Assembly: GCA_964475135.1 (NCBI GenBank)
Contig: CAYYWL010000002.1
Location: forward strand, 1-64,000
DNA: 64,000 nt
From: TMED14 sp964475135
GTDB taxonomy: Bacteria > Bacteroidota > Bacteroidia > Flavobacteriales > Schleiferiaceae
Direction of reading: 5' to 3'
Shown: positions 35,810 to 43,648 of the stretch, piece after piece
Numbering within the stretch: the stretch's first letter is position 1
Layout: each line of letters begins with the position of its first letter
Notes under the pieces: generated by a model
The model's database searches: none
Seen by the model: the letters and a program-made list of their open reading frames with translations, nothing else
What the model was told of the DNA's origin: nothing
Translations under genes and position numbers: made by a program

Positions 35810-35819
35810 ATTCGTGAGC

Positions 35820-37235
35820 TTAAGAGGTGCGGCGCTTCAGCAGGGCGCGCTCGCTGCGGAGCACCACCGCCAGCATGAGCACCACCGACGCGGCGGCGGG
35901 CCAGCCGGGTTGGTGAAACGCGGTTCCGCCCAAAACCAAGGCAGCCAAGGTGTACAGCCCCAAGCGGCCCCAGTCGTACGGAACGGGATGAAATTTTTGG
36001 CCCAAGACCAGCGAAAGGGCCAGCATGCCTCCGTAGCTGAGCAGGGTGGCGTAGGCGGCACCCATGATTCCGAGTTGGGGAATCCACGCGATGTTACCCG
36101 CGGCCGTGAGCGCAAAGCCGAACAGCGTGATCCACAAACCCATCATCGTGCGGTCGCTGAGTTTGTACCACATGGACACCTGGGTCGACAGCGACAGCAG
36201 GTAGTTGGCAAAGAGCAGTACGGGCAAGAGCAGCAGGTCGTTCCAGTACTTGTCGGCGATGAAGTGCTTGAGCCAGGGCAAGCCCGCCATCACCGCGACG
36301 ACGCCCAAGGCCAGCAGGGCCGCAAAGAGCCGCGTGGCCATCGCCAGCTGGCTGAGGTCGCGCTGCGCGTTTTTAAAGAAGTAGGGTTCTGCGGCGAAGC
36401 GAAAGGCCTGGTTGAACAGAATCAAAAAGATGCTGAGCTTGTAGACGGCCGAATAGGCTCCGACGCCTTCGATCGCAGTTTCAGCAGGAAGCAGCGCCTC
36501 GAGAAAGAAGCGGTCGGCCATTTCGTTGGCGACGCCCGGCAAGCCCGCGAGCAGTAGCGGGAACCCGTAGAGCAACAGGGTGCGCGCCGTGCGGCGATCA
36601 AATTGAGCCGGACGGATTTCGAGCCACTGCGGCGCCAAGAGCAGCATCATGAGGCCACTCGCAGCCATATTGGCAATGAGAACCCAGCCCACCTGAAGCT
36701 GCGGCCACCCCGCGACCGCGGCCGGAAGCACCGCAAAAAAGGCGTAGTTTAGAATGAGGTTGAGGGCAATCTGAGCCGTTTTAATTGTGACGAAGCGTTT
36801 GGCGCGCTGCTGGGCGCGAAGGCGGGCAAACGGAACCGCCGCGAGCACGTCCATCGCGATGATGAGTCCCGTCCAAAGCACGTATTCAGGGTGCTCAGCG
36901 AGGTTGAAGAAGTCTGCTGCGCCGTCGTAGGTCCACGCGAGCACGGCCACAAAGATTCCCGTCGTGGCGAGCAGCATGGTCATCGCCGTCGAGTATACTC
37001 GGTCGGGGTCTGCCCCGTCGCGCTGGCTCTGGCGAAAGAAGGCGGTCTCCATTCCGTACGTCAAAAGGACCATCGCGAAGGCCACCGCCACATAAAGCAG
37101 GCTATTGACGCCGTATTCTGCCTTGGTCAGCGCGACCGTGAGCAGCGGTGTAAGCAAAAAATTGAGCAGGCGCGCAAGAATGCTGCTCAAGCCGTACAAG
37201 GCCGCGTCCCCAAAGAGCTTTTTTACGCCCGACAT
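35820..37235 (-). CDS. Polysaccharide flippase (MATE/Wzx-like)
   Basis: 471 residues with 12-14 hydrophobic helices. The N-terminus KKLFGDAALYGLSSILARLLNFLLTPLLT is typical of the lipopolysaccharide/O-antigen flippase family. First gene of the envelope operon. It probably moves a lipid-linked glycan across the inner membrane; the substrate is unknown. Confidence 0.88.
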   Translation of the reverse strand: MSGVKKLFGDAALYGLSSILARLLNFLLTPLLTVALTKAEYGVNSLLYVAVAFAMVLLTYGMETAFFRQSQRDGADPDRVYSTAMTMLLATTGIFVAVLAWTYDGAADFFNLAEHPEYVLWTGLIIAMDVLAAVPFARLRAQQRAKRFVTIKTAQIALNLILNYAFFAVLPAAVAGWPQLQVGWVLIANMAASGLMMLLLAPQWLEIRPAQFDRRTARTLLLYGFPLLLAGLPGVANEMADRFFLEALLPAETAIEGVGAYSAVYKLSIFLILFNQAFRFAAEPYFFKNAQRDLSQLAMATRLFAALLALGVVAVMAGLPWLKHFIADKYWNDLLLLPVLLFANYLLSLSTQVSMWYKLSDRTMMGLWITLFGFALTAAGNIAWIPQLGIMGAAYATLLSYGGMLALSLVLGQKFHPVPYDWGRLGLYTLAALVLGGTAFHQPGWPAAASVVLMLAVVLRSERALLKRRTS

Positions 37236-37240
37236 GGGGC

Positions 37241-37248
37241 TAAAGGTA
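37241..37248 (-). promoter_or_regulatory. -7 box for the flippase operon
   Basis: TACCTTTA on the minus strand, five bases before the ATG at 37235; one change from TAnnTTTG. Confidence 0.45.
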
Positions 37249-37299
37249 GGCCGTCTGCTGCGCTCGGATTCGGCGTGAAAAAAATTTTCTTATTGTGGT

Positions 37300-37331
37300 T
37301 TGTACACTAAGTCGTTTTATTACTATGTTTG
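37300..37331 (+). promoter_or_regulatory. Promoter, TTG-N21-TATGTTTG
   Basis: TTG at 37300-37302 and an exact TAnnTTTG box at 37324-37331 with 21 bases between. One of the two most complete promoters in the window. Transcription would start near 37336, about 120 bases before the dehydratase ATG. Confidence 0.7.
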
Positions 37332-37335
37332 CAAA

Positions 37336-37457
37336 GAATTCCCTCATATGGGGCGGATTCATCAAGGGTTGTGAAACGTCGCTGTAAAAAGCGGCGTTTT
37401 TCATTTATACCCAGTTCGTTTGGGCACAGGGTGCTGAAGTCCCGAACTTTGGGTACG
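37336..37457 (+). ncRNA. Structured leader or small RNA upstream of the PLP dehydratase
   Basis: From the promoter above, about 60 bases lead to a hairpin with a T-rich tail (37373-37402). A second long stem then pairs TACCCAGTTCG (37408-37418) with CGAACTTTGGGTA (37443-37455, two extra T), ending two bases before the ATG. It could be an attenuator-type leader, or a short RNA ending at the first hairpin. No known riboswitch is recognised. Boundaries are approximate. Confidence 0.45.
37373..37402 (+). terminator. Terminator-like hairpin in the leader
   Basis: GAAACGTCGCT pairs with AGCGGCGTTTT around GTAAAA, with one G-U pair, then TCATTTAT. It lies between promoter and gene, so it would end a short transcript or act as an attenuator. 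Confidence 0.6.
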
Positions 37458-38462
37458 ATGAAGGCCCCGATTGACCCCTACTTTACCCCGTTTTTAAACC
37501 CTTCGGCGCTTGCGGAGCGCTACGCGCAACTTGCCCCTTCGCTGCACCGCACGCCCGTGCTGCATTCCACGAGCCTGGATACTTGGGCCGGAGCCGAGCT
37601 GCACTTCAAGTGCGAGAACTTCCAAAAGTCCGGAGCCTTTAAAATGCGCGGCGTCACCAACGCCCTGCGCGAGCTGGCGGCGAAGGGCCTTCCGGCAGGC
37701 GGAGTCTGTACCCATTCCTCTGGCAACCACGGCCAGGCGCTGGCCTGGGCTTCGGCCGCACTCGGGATTCCCTGCACCGTCGTCATGCCGAGCAACGCAC
37801 CGCAGTTTAAAAAAGACGCCGTGCGCACCGCGGGCGGACGCATCGTCGAGTGCACGCCCACTCTTGCGGCCCGCATCGAGGCGGTCGCCGAAGTTGTAGC
37901 GGCCACAGGTGCCGTCGAAATTCACCCATCGAATCAGGCTCCCGTCATCTTGGGCCAGGGTTCGGCGGCCTGGGAGCTGCTCGAGGACTGCACCTCCCGC
38001 GGCATCGCGCTCGACTGGGTGGGGGTTCCGGTGGGCGGCGGTGGTCTTTTGGCCGGAACCGGCTTCGCCGTTGCCCGCTGGAACGAGCTTCACGGAACCT
38101 CCGTGCGCGTGTTCGCCGGCGAACCCACCGGAGCCGACGACGCCGCACGCAGCCTCGCATCCGGCCAGATCGAGCACAACAGCAACCCCCAAACCGTCTG
38201 CGACGGCATGCGCACCGAGCTCGGTGACGTGAATTTTCCCGTAATTCAGTCGACGGTCGCCGCGATTCACACCGTCGAAGATTCCGAAATATTAACCGCG
38301 CAACGCCTCATCGCCGACCGCCTGAAAATCATCGTGGAAACGAACTGCGCTCCCCCGCTCGCCGCGGTGGTCAAGCACCCCGAAATGTTTGCCGGCCAGC
38401 GCGTCGGAATCGTGCTCAGCGGAGGCAACTTGGATTTGAGCGCGCACGTTTGGGGCCATTAG
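37458..38462 (+). CDS. Threonine/serine dehydratase-like PLP enzyme
   Basis: 334 residues from the ATG at 37458. Fold type II PLP enzyme: KSGAFKMRG holds the PLP Lys, SSGNHGQALAWA the phosphate-side loop, VGGGGLLAG the glycine-rich phosphate site, and VLSGGNLD the C-terminal motif. There is no ACT regulatory domain, so it is like the short catabolic threonine dehydratase or serine racemase forms. RidA, which removes the reactive enamine made by such enzymes, is encoded next. The TAG stop is the first codon of repeat R7. Confidence 0.87.
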   Translation: MKAPIDPYFTPFLNPSALAERYAQLAPSLHRTPVLHSTSLDTWAGAELHFKCENFQKSGAFKMRGVTNALRELAAKGLPAGGVCTHSSGNHGQALAWASAALGIPCTVVMPSNAPQFKKDAVRTAGGRIVECTPTLAARIEAVAEVVAATGAVEIHPSNQAPVILGQGSAAWELLEDCTSRGIALDWVGVPVGGGGLLAGTGFAVARWNELHGTSVRVFAGEPTGADDAARSLASGQIEHNSNPQTVCDGMRTELGDVNFPVIQSTVAAIHTVEDSEILTAQRLIADRLKIIVETNCAPPLAAVVKHPEMFAGQRVGIVLSGGNLDLSAHVWGH

Positions 38463-38819
38463 CGAGGTTGGCTCGTTGGCAAGGTTAGCTCATTGGCGAG
38501 GTTAGCTGAGATTGNNNNNNNNNNNNNNNNNNNNNNNNNNNNNNNNNNNNNNNNNNNNNNNNNNNNNNNNNNNNNNNNNNNNNNNNNNNNNNNNNNNNNN
38601 NNNNNNNNNNNNNNGCGAGGTTGGCTCGTTGGCAAGGTTAGCTCATTGGCGAGGTTAGCTGAGATTGTCAACGTTGGCTATCCACGTCACGGCCCACAGC
38701 CAGTGACTGGTGACCAGCAGCCAAAAGCCAGTAACCAGCAGCCAGCAACCAAAAGCCAGCAGCCAAAAGCCAGCAGCCAAAAGCCAGTAGAAGGTTCCGC
38801 ACCCGCAAAGTGCAGCGAT
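38460..38819. repeat. Intergenic composite repeat R7, includes a gap
   Basis: Starts with the TAG of the dehydratase gene and the GCGAGGTTGGCTCGTTGGC module; then 100 N; the same 53 bases again (38615-38667); then AGTAACCAGCAGCC-type units. A 14-bp unit CCAAAAGCCAGCAG occurs three times in tandem (38749-38790, last copy GTAG). No gene is seen in the stretch. Confidence 0.72.
38515..38614. other. Scaffold gap, 100 N, flanks duplicated
   Basis: The 53 bases before the run (38462-38514) and after it (38615-38667) are identical. This resembles the contig-overlap artefact at 23.6 kb, although here the text is itself a repeat, so a real extra copy cannot be excluded. Confidence 0.85.
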
Positions 38820-38827
38820 TACCTTTG
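38820..38827 (+). promoter_or_regulatory. -7 box for the RidA-ileS unit
   Basis: TACCTTTG, exact match to TAnnTTTG, five bases before the RidA ATG. Confidence 0.55.
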
Positions 38828-38832
38828 CAGCT

Positions 38833-39255
38833 ATGTCTGCAGAATCCAATACGCCACAGCCCGTCGGAAGCTACCCCGCTACGCGGCGCGTGGGCAACTT
38901 GCTGTTTATTTCGGGAATGGGTCCGCGCCTGCCCAAGAGTCCGGCGGCGGCCAGTTCAGTGCCGGGCCTGAAGCTCGACGCCAACGGAAACTATTTGGAA
39001 TTCAGCTTTGAAGACCAGGTTCACAGTGTAATGGCCAACGTCAAGTCCGCGCTTGAAGAGGCCGGCGGACGCTGGGACCAGCTCGTAGACATCACCGTGT
39101 TTTTGACCGACATGAAGCGCGACTTTGCGGCGTTCAACCGCATCTACGCCGAGTACTTTGCCGACGTGGACCCCAAGCCCTGCCGCACCACGGTGCAAGT
39201 CACGGCCCTCCCGACGCCCATCGCCGTGGAACTCAAGTGCATCGCCGCCTTATGA
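38833..39255 (+). CDS. RidA family protein
   Basis: 140 residues, Rid/YjgF fold. ATRRVGNLLFISGMGP, AGGRWDQLVDITVFLTDM and the end PCRTTVQVTALPTPIAVELKC are family motifs; the Arg in CRTT is the carboxylate-binding residue. It may belong to a Rid subgroup with 2-aminomuconate-deaminase-like annotation. Its position after a PLP dehydratase fits 2-aminoacrylate or imine clearance. TGA overlaps the ileS ATG. Confidence 0.88.
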   Translation: MSAESNTPQPVGSYPATRRVGNLLFISGMGPRLPKSPAAASSVPGLKLDANGNYLEFSFEDQVHSVMANVKSALEEAGGRWDQLVDITVFLTDMKRDFAAFNRIYAEYFADVDPKPCRTTVQVTALPTPIAVELKCIAAL

Positions 39256-42200
39256 GCCATCGTTTTACCGAGCGCGGGCCGCTGAACCTGCCCGAAATCC
39301 AGCGCGAAATCCTCGAATACTGGAAGGCCGAAGGTGTCTTTGAGAAGTCGCTGCGCGAAGGCGCTCCGTCGTTTGTGTTTTATGAGGGTCCGCCCTCGGC
39401 CAACGGCATGCCCGGAATCCACCACGTGATGGGCCGCGCGATCAAAGACCTTTTTTGCCGCTACAAGACCCAAAAAGGATTCCGCGTCGACCGCCGAGCG
39501 GGCTGGGACACCCACGGGTTGCCCGTCGAACTGGGCGTCGAAAAAGAGCTGGGCATCACCAAAGAAGCCATCGGAAAAACCATCAGCGTCGCCGACTACA
39601 ACGCCGCCTGCCGCGAAGCCGTCATGCGCTACACCGACGTGTGGAACCGCCTGACCGAGCAAATGGGCTACTGGGTCGACCAAGAAAACCCCTACGTCAC
39701 CTACACCACCAAGTACATCGAGTCGGTGTGGTGGCTGCTGGGGGAACTGCACCGCAAAAACCTGCTCTACAAGGGCTACACCATTCAGCCGTACTCGCCC
39801 AAGGCGGGGACGGGCCTGAGCTCGCACGAACTCAACCAGCCGGGCTGCTACCGCGACGTAACCGACACCTCGGTGACGGCTCAGTTCGAGGTGGTTCCGA
39901 GCGACCAAGGCCGCGCCCTGTTTGGCGACCGCCCCGTGCACCTGCTCGCGTGGACGACGACGCCTTGGACGCTTCCGTCGAACACCGCGCTGACGGTGGG
40001 TCCGAACATCGAGTACAGCCTGATCGCGACGACCAACCCCTACACGGGCATCGAGGTCAACGTGATTTTGGCCAGCGCCTTGGTGGCCAACTACTTCAAA
40101 GCCGACGAAGAGGGCGGAACCTGGACCCGACTATCTACCGCAAAGGGCAGCGACCTCGTGGGGCTCCGCTACACCCAGCTGATTCCGGTGGCGCTTCCGT
40201 ACCAGGACGCCGACCAGGCGTTCCGGGTGATTCCGGGCGACTTCGTGACGACCGAGGACGGAACCGGTATTGTGCACACTGCGCCCACCTTTGGTGCCGA
40301 CGACGCCCGTGTGGCTGCCGCCGCGGGGGTTCCGCCGATGCTGGTACTCGATTCCGAAGGCAACCCCGTGCCGCTCGTCGACCTTCTGGGCCGATTTGTG
40401 GCCGAAGCGGGTACGCTGGCGGGAAAGTACGTGAAAAACAGCTACTACGATGCGGGACAAGAACCCAAACTCAGCGTCGACGAAGAGATCGCCATTCAGC
40501 TGAAGACCGAAAACAAGGCCTTCAAAGTGCAGAAGTACGTGCACAGCTACCCGCACTGCTGGCGCACCGACAAGCCGGTGCTCTACTACCCGCTCGACAG
40601 CTGGTTCATTCGCAGCACCGCCGCCAAGCAGCGCCTTCAGGAGCTCAACACCACCATCAACTGGAAGCCCGCAAGCACCGGAACCGGCCGCTTTGGCAAC
40701 TGGCTCGAAAACCTCAACGACTGGAACCTGAGCCGCAGCCGCTACTGGGGCATTCCGCTGCCGATTTGGCGCAGCGAAGACGGCCGCGAAGAGGTGTGCA
40801 TCAGTTCACTTGAACAGCTCCGCGCCGAACTCGAGCGCAGCGTGGCCGCGGGCCACATGGCCAGCAACCCGCTCGCTGGCTTTACGCCCGGCGACATGTC
40901 GGACGCCAACTACGCCGGGGTCGACCTGCACCGCCCGTTTGTGGACGAATGGATTTTGACTGGCGCTAGCGGACAGCCGCTCTACCGCGAGAAGGACCTC
41001 ATCGACGTGTGGTTTGATTCCGGAGCCATGCCCTACGCCCAGGTGCACTACCCGTTTGAAAACAAGGACGCGATTGACGGTCGCGGAGCCTTTCCGGCGG
41101 ACTTCATCGCCGAGGGCGTCGACCAAACCCGCGGGTGGTTCTTCACCCTGCACGCGATTGCCGGAATGGTGTTCGATTCGGTGGCCTATAAAACGGTGGT
41201 TTCGAACGGATTGGTGCTCGACAAGAACGGCCAAAAGATGTCCAAGCGCTTGGGCAACTCCATTGACCCCTTCGAGGCGATGGCGAAGTACGGCAGCGAC
41301 GCCCTGCGTTGGTACATGCTGACCAACGCTCAGCCCTGGGACAACCTCAAGTTCGACCCCGACGGCGTCACTGAGGTGCAGCGCAAGTTCTTCGGAACCC
41401 TCCACAACACCTACGGATTTTTTGCGCTCTACGCCAACGTGGACGGATTCGACCCGAAGGCACCGCAGGTTCCGCACCGCGACCGCGCCGAGCTGGACCG
41501 CTGGATTTTGAGCCGCCTGCACAGCGTGGTTGCCGAAGCGACCGAGGCCATGGAGGCCTACGAACCGACCCGCGCGTTCAGGCCCGTCGCCGACTTCGTC
41601 GTCGACGAGCTCAGCAACTGGTACGTGCGCCTGAGCCGGCGCCGATTCTGGAAGGGGGCCATGGGAGACGACAAGCTTTCGGCCTTCCAGACCCTGCACG
41701 AGTGCTTGGATACGGTGGCGCGCTTGATGGCTCCGCTGGCGCCGTTCTACGCCGAGCAGCTGTACCGCGACCTCAACGGGCCAAGCGCTTCGGTGCACTG
41801 GAGCCGCTTCCCCGAGGCCGACCCCGCACGCATCGACGCCGACCTCGAGCGCCGCATGGACCTCGCCCAGCGCATGACGAGCTTGGTGCTCAGCGTCCGC
41901 AAAAAGGAGCGCGTTCGGGTGCGCCAGCCGCTGCCGCGCATTGTTGTTCCGGTGCTCAACCCTACCCAGCACGCCGATTTGGATGCCATCGAAGAGCTGC
42001 TGCTCAGCGAGGTGAACGTCAAAACGCTCGAACGCGTGGAGCCGACCTCTGGACTGTTTGTACAGCGCGCCAAACCCGACTTTAAGGCCCTCGGGCCAAA
42101 GGTGGGGCCGCGCATGAAGACGGTGTCGGCCGCCTTGGCCGCACTGACCGACGCCCAACTGCGCAGTCTTGAGCAGGACGGCCAGCTTGTCCTAGACCTC

Positions 42201-42587
42201 CCCGACGGACCCTACACCGTGGAACCGGGCGACGTCTTGGTCGTGACCGACGACATTCCAGGTATGTCGGTGGCCAGCGAGCGCGGAACTCTTTTGGCCG
42301 TCGACCTTCAGCTCAGTCCCGAACTCATAACCGAAGGTTTGGCGCGCGAGGCAGTGAACCGCATCCAAAACCTTCGCAAAGACAGCGGGTTGGACATCAC
42401 AGACCGCATCGAATTGTGGATTTCGGGAACCCCTGAGGCCCTTGACGCCGTTGCCGCGCACCGCGACTACGTCGCTTCCGAAACCCTGGTAGCCCAGTGG
42501 GGGGAAGGTTCCGCGCCAAGCGACGCGCATGCGACCGAGACCGACCTCGAGGGATTGACCGTAACGCTTTCGTTAAAAAAAGCGTAG
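39252..42587 (+). CDS. ileS: Isoleucyl-tRNA synthetase
   Basis: 1111 residues from the ATG at 39252, which overlaps the RidA stop (ATGA). Class I features: PPSANGMPGIHH (HIGH-like), the editing insertion (about residues 190-420, TPWTLPSNTAL and GTGIVHTAP), DVWFDSGAMPY, and the KMSKR loop GQKMSKRLGN. The HIGH form and size correspond to the eukaryote-like IleS2 class, which is often less sensitive to mupirocin; that trait is known of the class, not shown here. Confidence 0.96.
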   Translation: MSHRFTERGPLNLPEIQREILEYWKAEGVFEKSLREGAPSFVFYEGPPSANGMPGIHHVMGRAIKDLFCRYKTQKGFRVDRRAGWDTHGLPVELGVEKELGITKEAIGKTISVADYNAACREAVMRYTDVWNRLTEQMGYWVDQENPYVTYTTKYIESVWWLLGELHRKNLLYKGYTIQPYSPKAGTGLSSHELNQPGCYRDVTDTSVTAQFEVVPSDQGRALFGDRPVHLLAWTTTPWTLPSNTALTVGPNIEYSLIATTNPYTGIEVNVILASALVANYFKADEEGGTWTRLSTAKGSDLVGLRYTQLIPVALPYQDADQAFRVIPGDFVTTEDGTGIVHTAPTFGADDARVAAAAGVPPMLVLDSEGNPVPLVDLLGRFVAEAGTLAGKYVKNSYYDAGQEPKLSVDEEIAIQLKTENKAFKVQKYVHSYPHCWRTDKPVLYYPLDSWFIRSTAAKQRLQELNTTINWKPASTGTGRFGNWLENLNDWNLSRSRYWGIPLPIWRSEDGREEVCISSLEQLRAELERSVAAGHMASNPLAGFTPGDMSDANYAGVDLHRPFVDEWILTGASGQPLYREKDLIDVWFDSGAMPYAQVHYPFENKDAIDGRGAFPADFIAEGVDQTRGWFFTLHAIAGMVFDSVAYKTVVSNGLVLDKNGQKMSKRLGNSIDPFEAMAKYGSDALRWYMLTNAQPWDNLKFDPDGVTEVQRKFFGTLHNTYGFFALYANVDGFDPKAPQVPHRDRAELDRWILSRLHSVVAEATEAMEAYEPTRAFRPVADFVVDELSNWYVRLSRRRFWKGAMGDDKLSAFQTLHECLDTVARLMAPLAPFYAEQLYRDLNGPSASVHWSRFPEADPARIDADLERRMDLAQRMTSLVLSVRKKERVRVRQPLPRIVVPVLNPTQHADLDAIEELLLSEVNVKTLERVEPTSGLFVQRAKPDFKALGPKVGPRMKTVSAALAALTDAQLRSLEQDGQLVLDLPDGPYTVEPGDVLVVTDDIPGMSVASERGTLLAVDLQLSPELITEGLAREAVNRIQNLRKDSGLDITDRIELWISGTPEALDAVAAHRDYVASETLVAQWGEGSAPSDAHATETDLEGLTVTLSLKKA

Positions 42588-42592
42588 ATGTC

Positions 42593-42622
42593 TTGCATAG
42601 GAGTTCAGATTGATTAAATTCG
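42593..42622 (+). promoter_or_regulatory. Promoter, TTG-N19-TAAATTCG
   Basis: TTG at 42593-42595 and TAAATTCG at 42615-42622 with 19 bases between, eight bases before the ATG at 42631. Confidence 0.6.
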
Positions 42623-42630
42623 GGCCTCTT

Positions 42631-43008
42631 ATGGAACCCACTATTCGCTTTTCCGACGCCGAACTCGACGAGTTTCGCCAGCTTATTCAGACCAAGATTG
42701 ACAAGGCTGAAGAAGACCTGCGCATTCTTAAGGAGCAGTTTACCAACAACATGGACAACGGCACCGAGGATACCGCGCCGATGTTCAAAAGTTTTGAAGA
42801 GGGCTCTGAAACAATGAGCAAAGAAGCCAACGCCATGCTCGCGGCGCGCCAAGAGAAGTTCTTGCGCGACCTCAAGGCGGCGCTCGTGCGCATCAGCAAC
42901 AAGACCTACGGAGTCTGCCGCGTAACCGGCAAACTCATTGAAAAGGAACGATTGAAGCTGGTTCCGCACGCGACCACCAGCATGGAAGGCAAGATGAGCA
43001 AGCGTTGA
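42631..43008 (+). CDS. TraR/DksA family protein, zinc-finger-less
   Basis: 125 residues from the ATG at 42631. A coiled-coil N-terminal half (DEFRQLIQTKIDKAEEDLRIL), with TEDTAPMFKS following, leads to the C-terminal finger region. There YGVCRVTGKLIEKERLKLVP keeps only one of the four zinc cysteines, as is usual in Bacteroidota DksA-like proteins. It would bind RNA polymerase through the secondary channel and adjust transcription with ppGpp. Its TGA overlaps the lspA TTG. Confidence 0.87.
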   Translation: MEPTIRFSDAELDEFRQLIQTKIDKAEEDLRILKEQFTNNMDNGTEDTAPMFKSFEEGSETMSKEANAMLAARQEKFLRDLKAALVRISNKTYGVCRVTGKLIEKERLKLVPHATTSMEGKMSKR

Positions 43009-43637
43009 ACCGCCTGCGCAACCCTCTCATTCTCGCACTAGTGCTGATTCTTGCGGATCAGGCACTCAAAATCGCCATTAAAACCCAGTTTGCGCTGGGT
43101 GACGCGGTCAAACTGACGCCTTGGTTTCACCTGCACTTCACCGAGAACCCCGGGATGGCCTTTGGCCTGAATTGGGGCGGCGCAACCGGCAAAGTGATTC
43201 TCAGCCTCTTTCGCATCACCGCCATCGGGGGCATCGTGTGGTATGCCATTCGCTTGGCCCGCCGCGGAGCGCATCCGTTTGTACTGACTACCCTCGCGCT
43301 CATTTTTGCCGGAGCCCTTGGCAACGTGATCGACAGCCTTTTTTACGGTGTTCTGTTTGACCGCGGCCTTACGTGGTCACCCGAGTACGAATTCTGGATG
43401 GCCTACGACGGCGTCGCGCAATGGGGCAATGGCTACGCGGCTCCGCTGCTGGGCAACGTGGTAGACATGCTGTACTTCCCGCTGTGGACGGGCTACCTAC
43501 CCGACTGGTTGCCGATTTGGGGCGGAACCTATTTTCAATTTTTCAGACCCATATTTAATTTGGCCGACGCCTACGTAACTGTGGGCGTAGTCTTTTGGTA
43601 CTTTGCGAGCCGCCGCCCTGACTGGTGGCCCGCCTAA
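43005..43637 (+). CDS. lspA: Lipoprotein signal peptidase II
   Basis: 210 residues, longer than the E. coli enzyme because of an insert before the last helix, common in Bacteroidota. Start is TTG inside TTGA. Helix 1 contains ILADQALKIAI, then FTENPGMAFGLNWG. The catalytic Asp residues are in GNVIDSLFYG and FNLADAYVTVG. Cleaves prolipoproteins, of which this window encodes at least five. Confidence 0.94.
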   Translation: MNRLRNPLILALVLILADQALKIAIKTQFALGDAVKLTPWFHLHFTENPGMAFGLNWGGATGKVILSLFRITAIGGIVWYAIRLARRGAHPFVLTTLALIFAGALGNVIDSLFYGVLFDRGLTWSPEYEFWMAYDGVAQWGNGYAAPLLGNVVDMLYFPLWTGYLPDWLPIWGGTYFQFFRPIFNLADAYVTVGVVFWYFASRRPDWWPA

Positions 43638-43648
43638 ACAACCCTGCC

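Noticed and set aside
37325..37387. A 20-codon open frame as a leader peptide before the dehydratase
   Set aside because: Its ATG lies inside the -7 box, upstream of the predicted transcript start, so that promoter could not express it.
38462..38667. Small frames read through the N run and both repeat copies
   Set aside because: They consist only of repeat and N and have no coding support.
38721..38790. Possible CRISPR-like array
   Set aside because: The 14-bp units are head to tail with no unique spacers of regular length and no cas genes nearby; it is a short tandem repeat.
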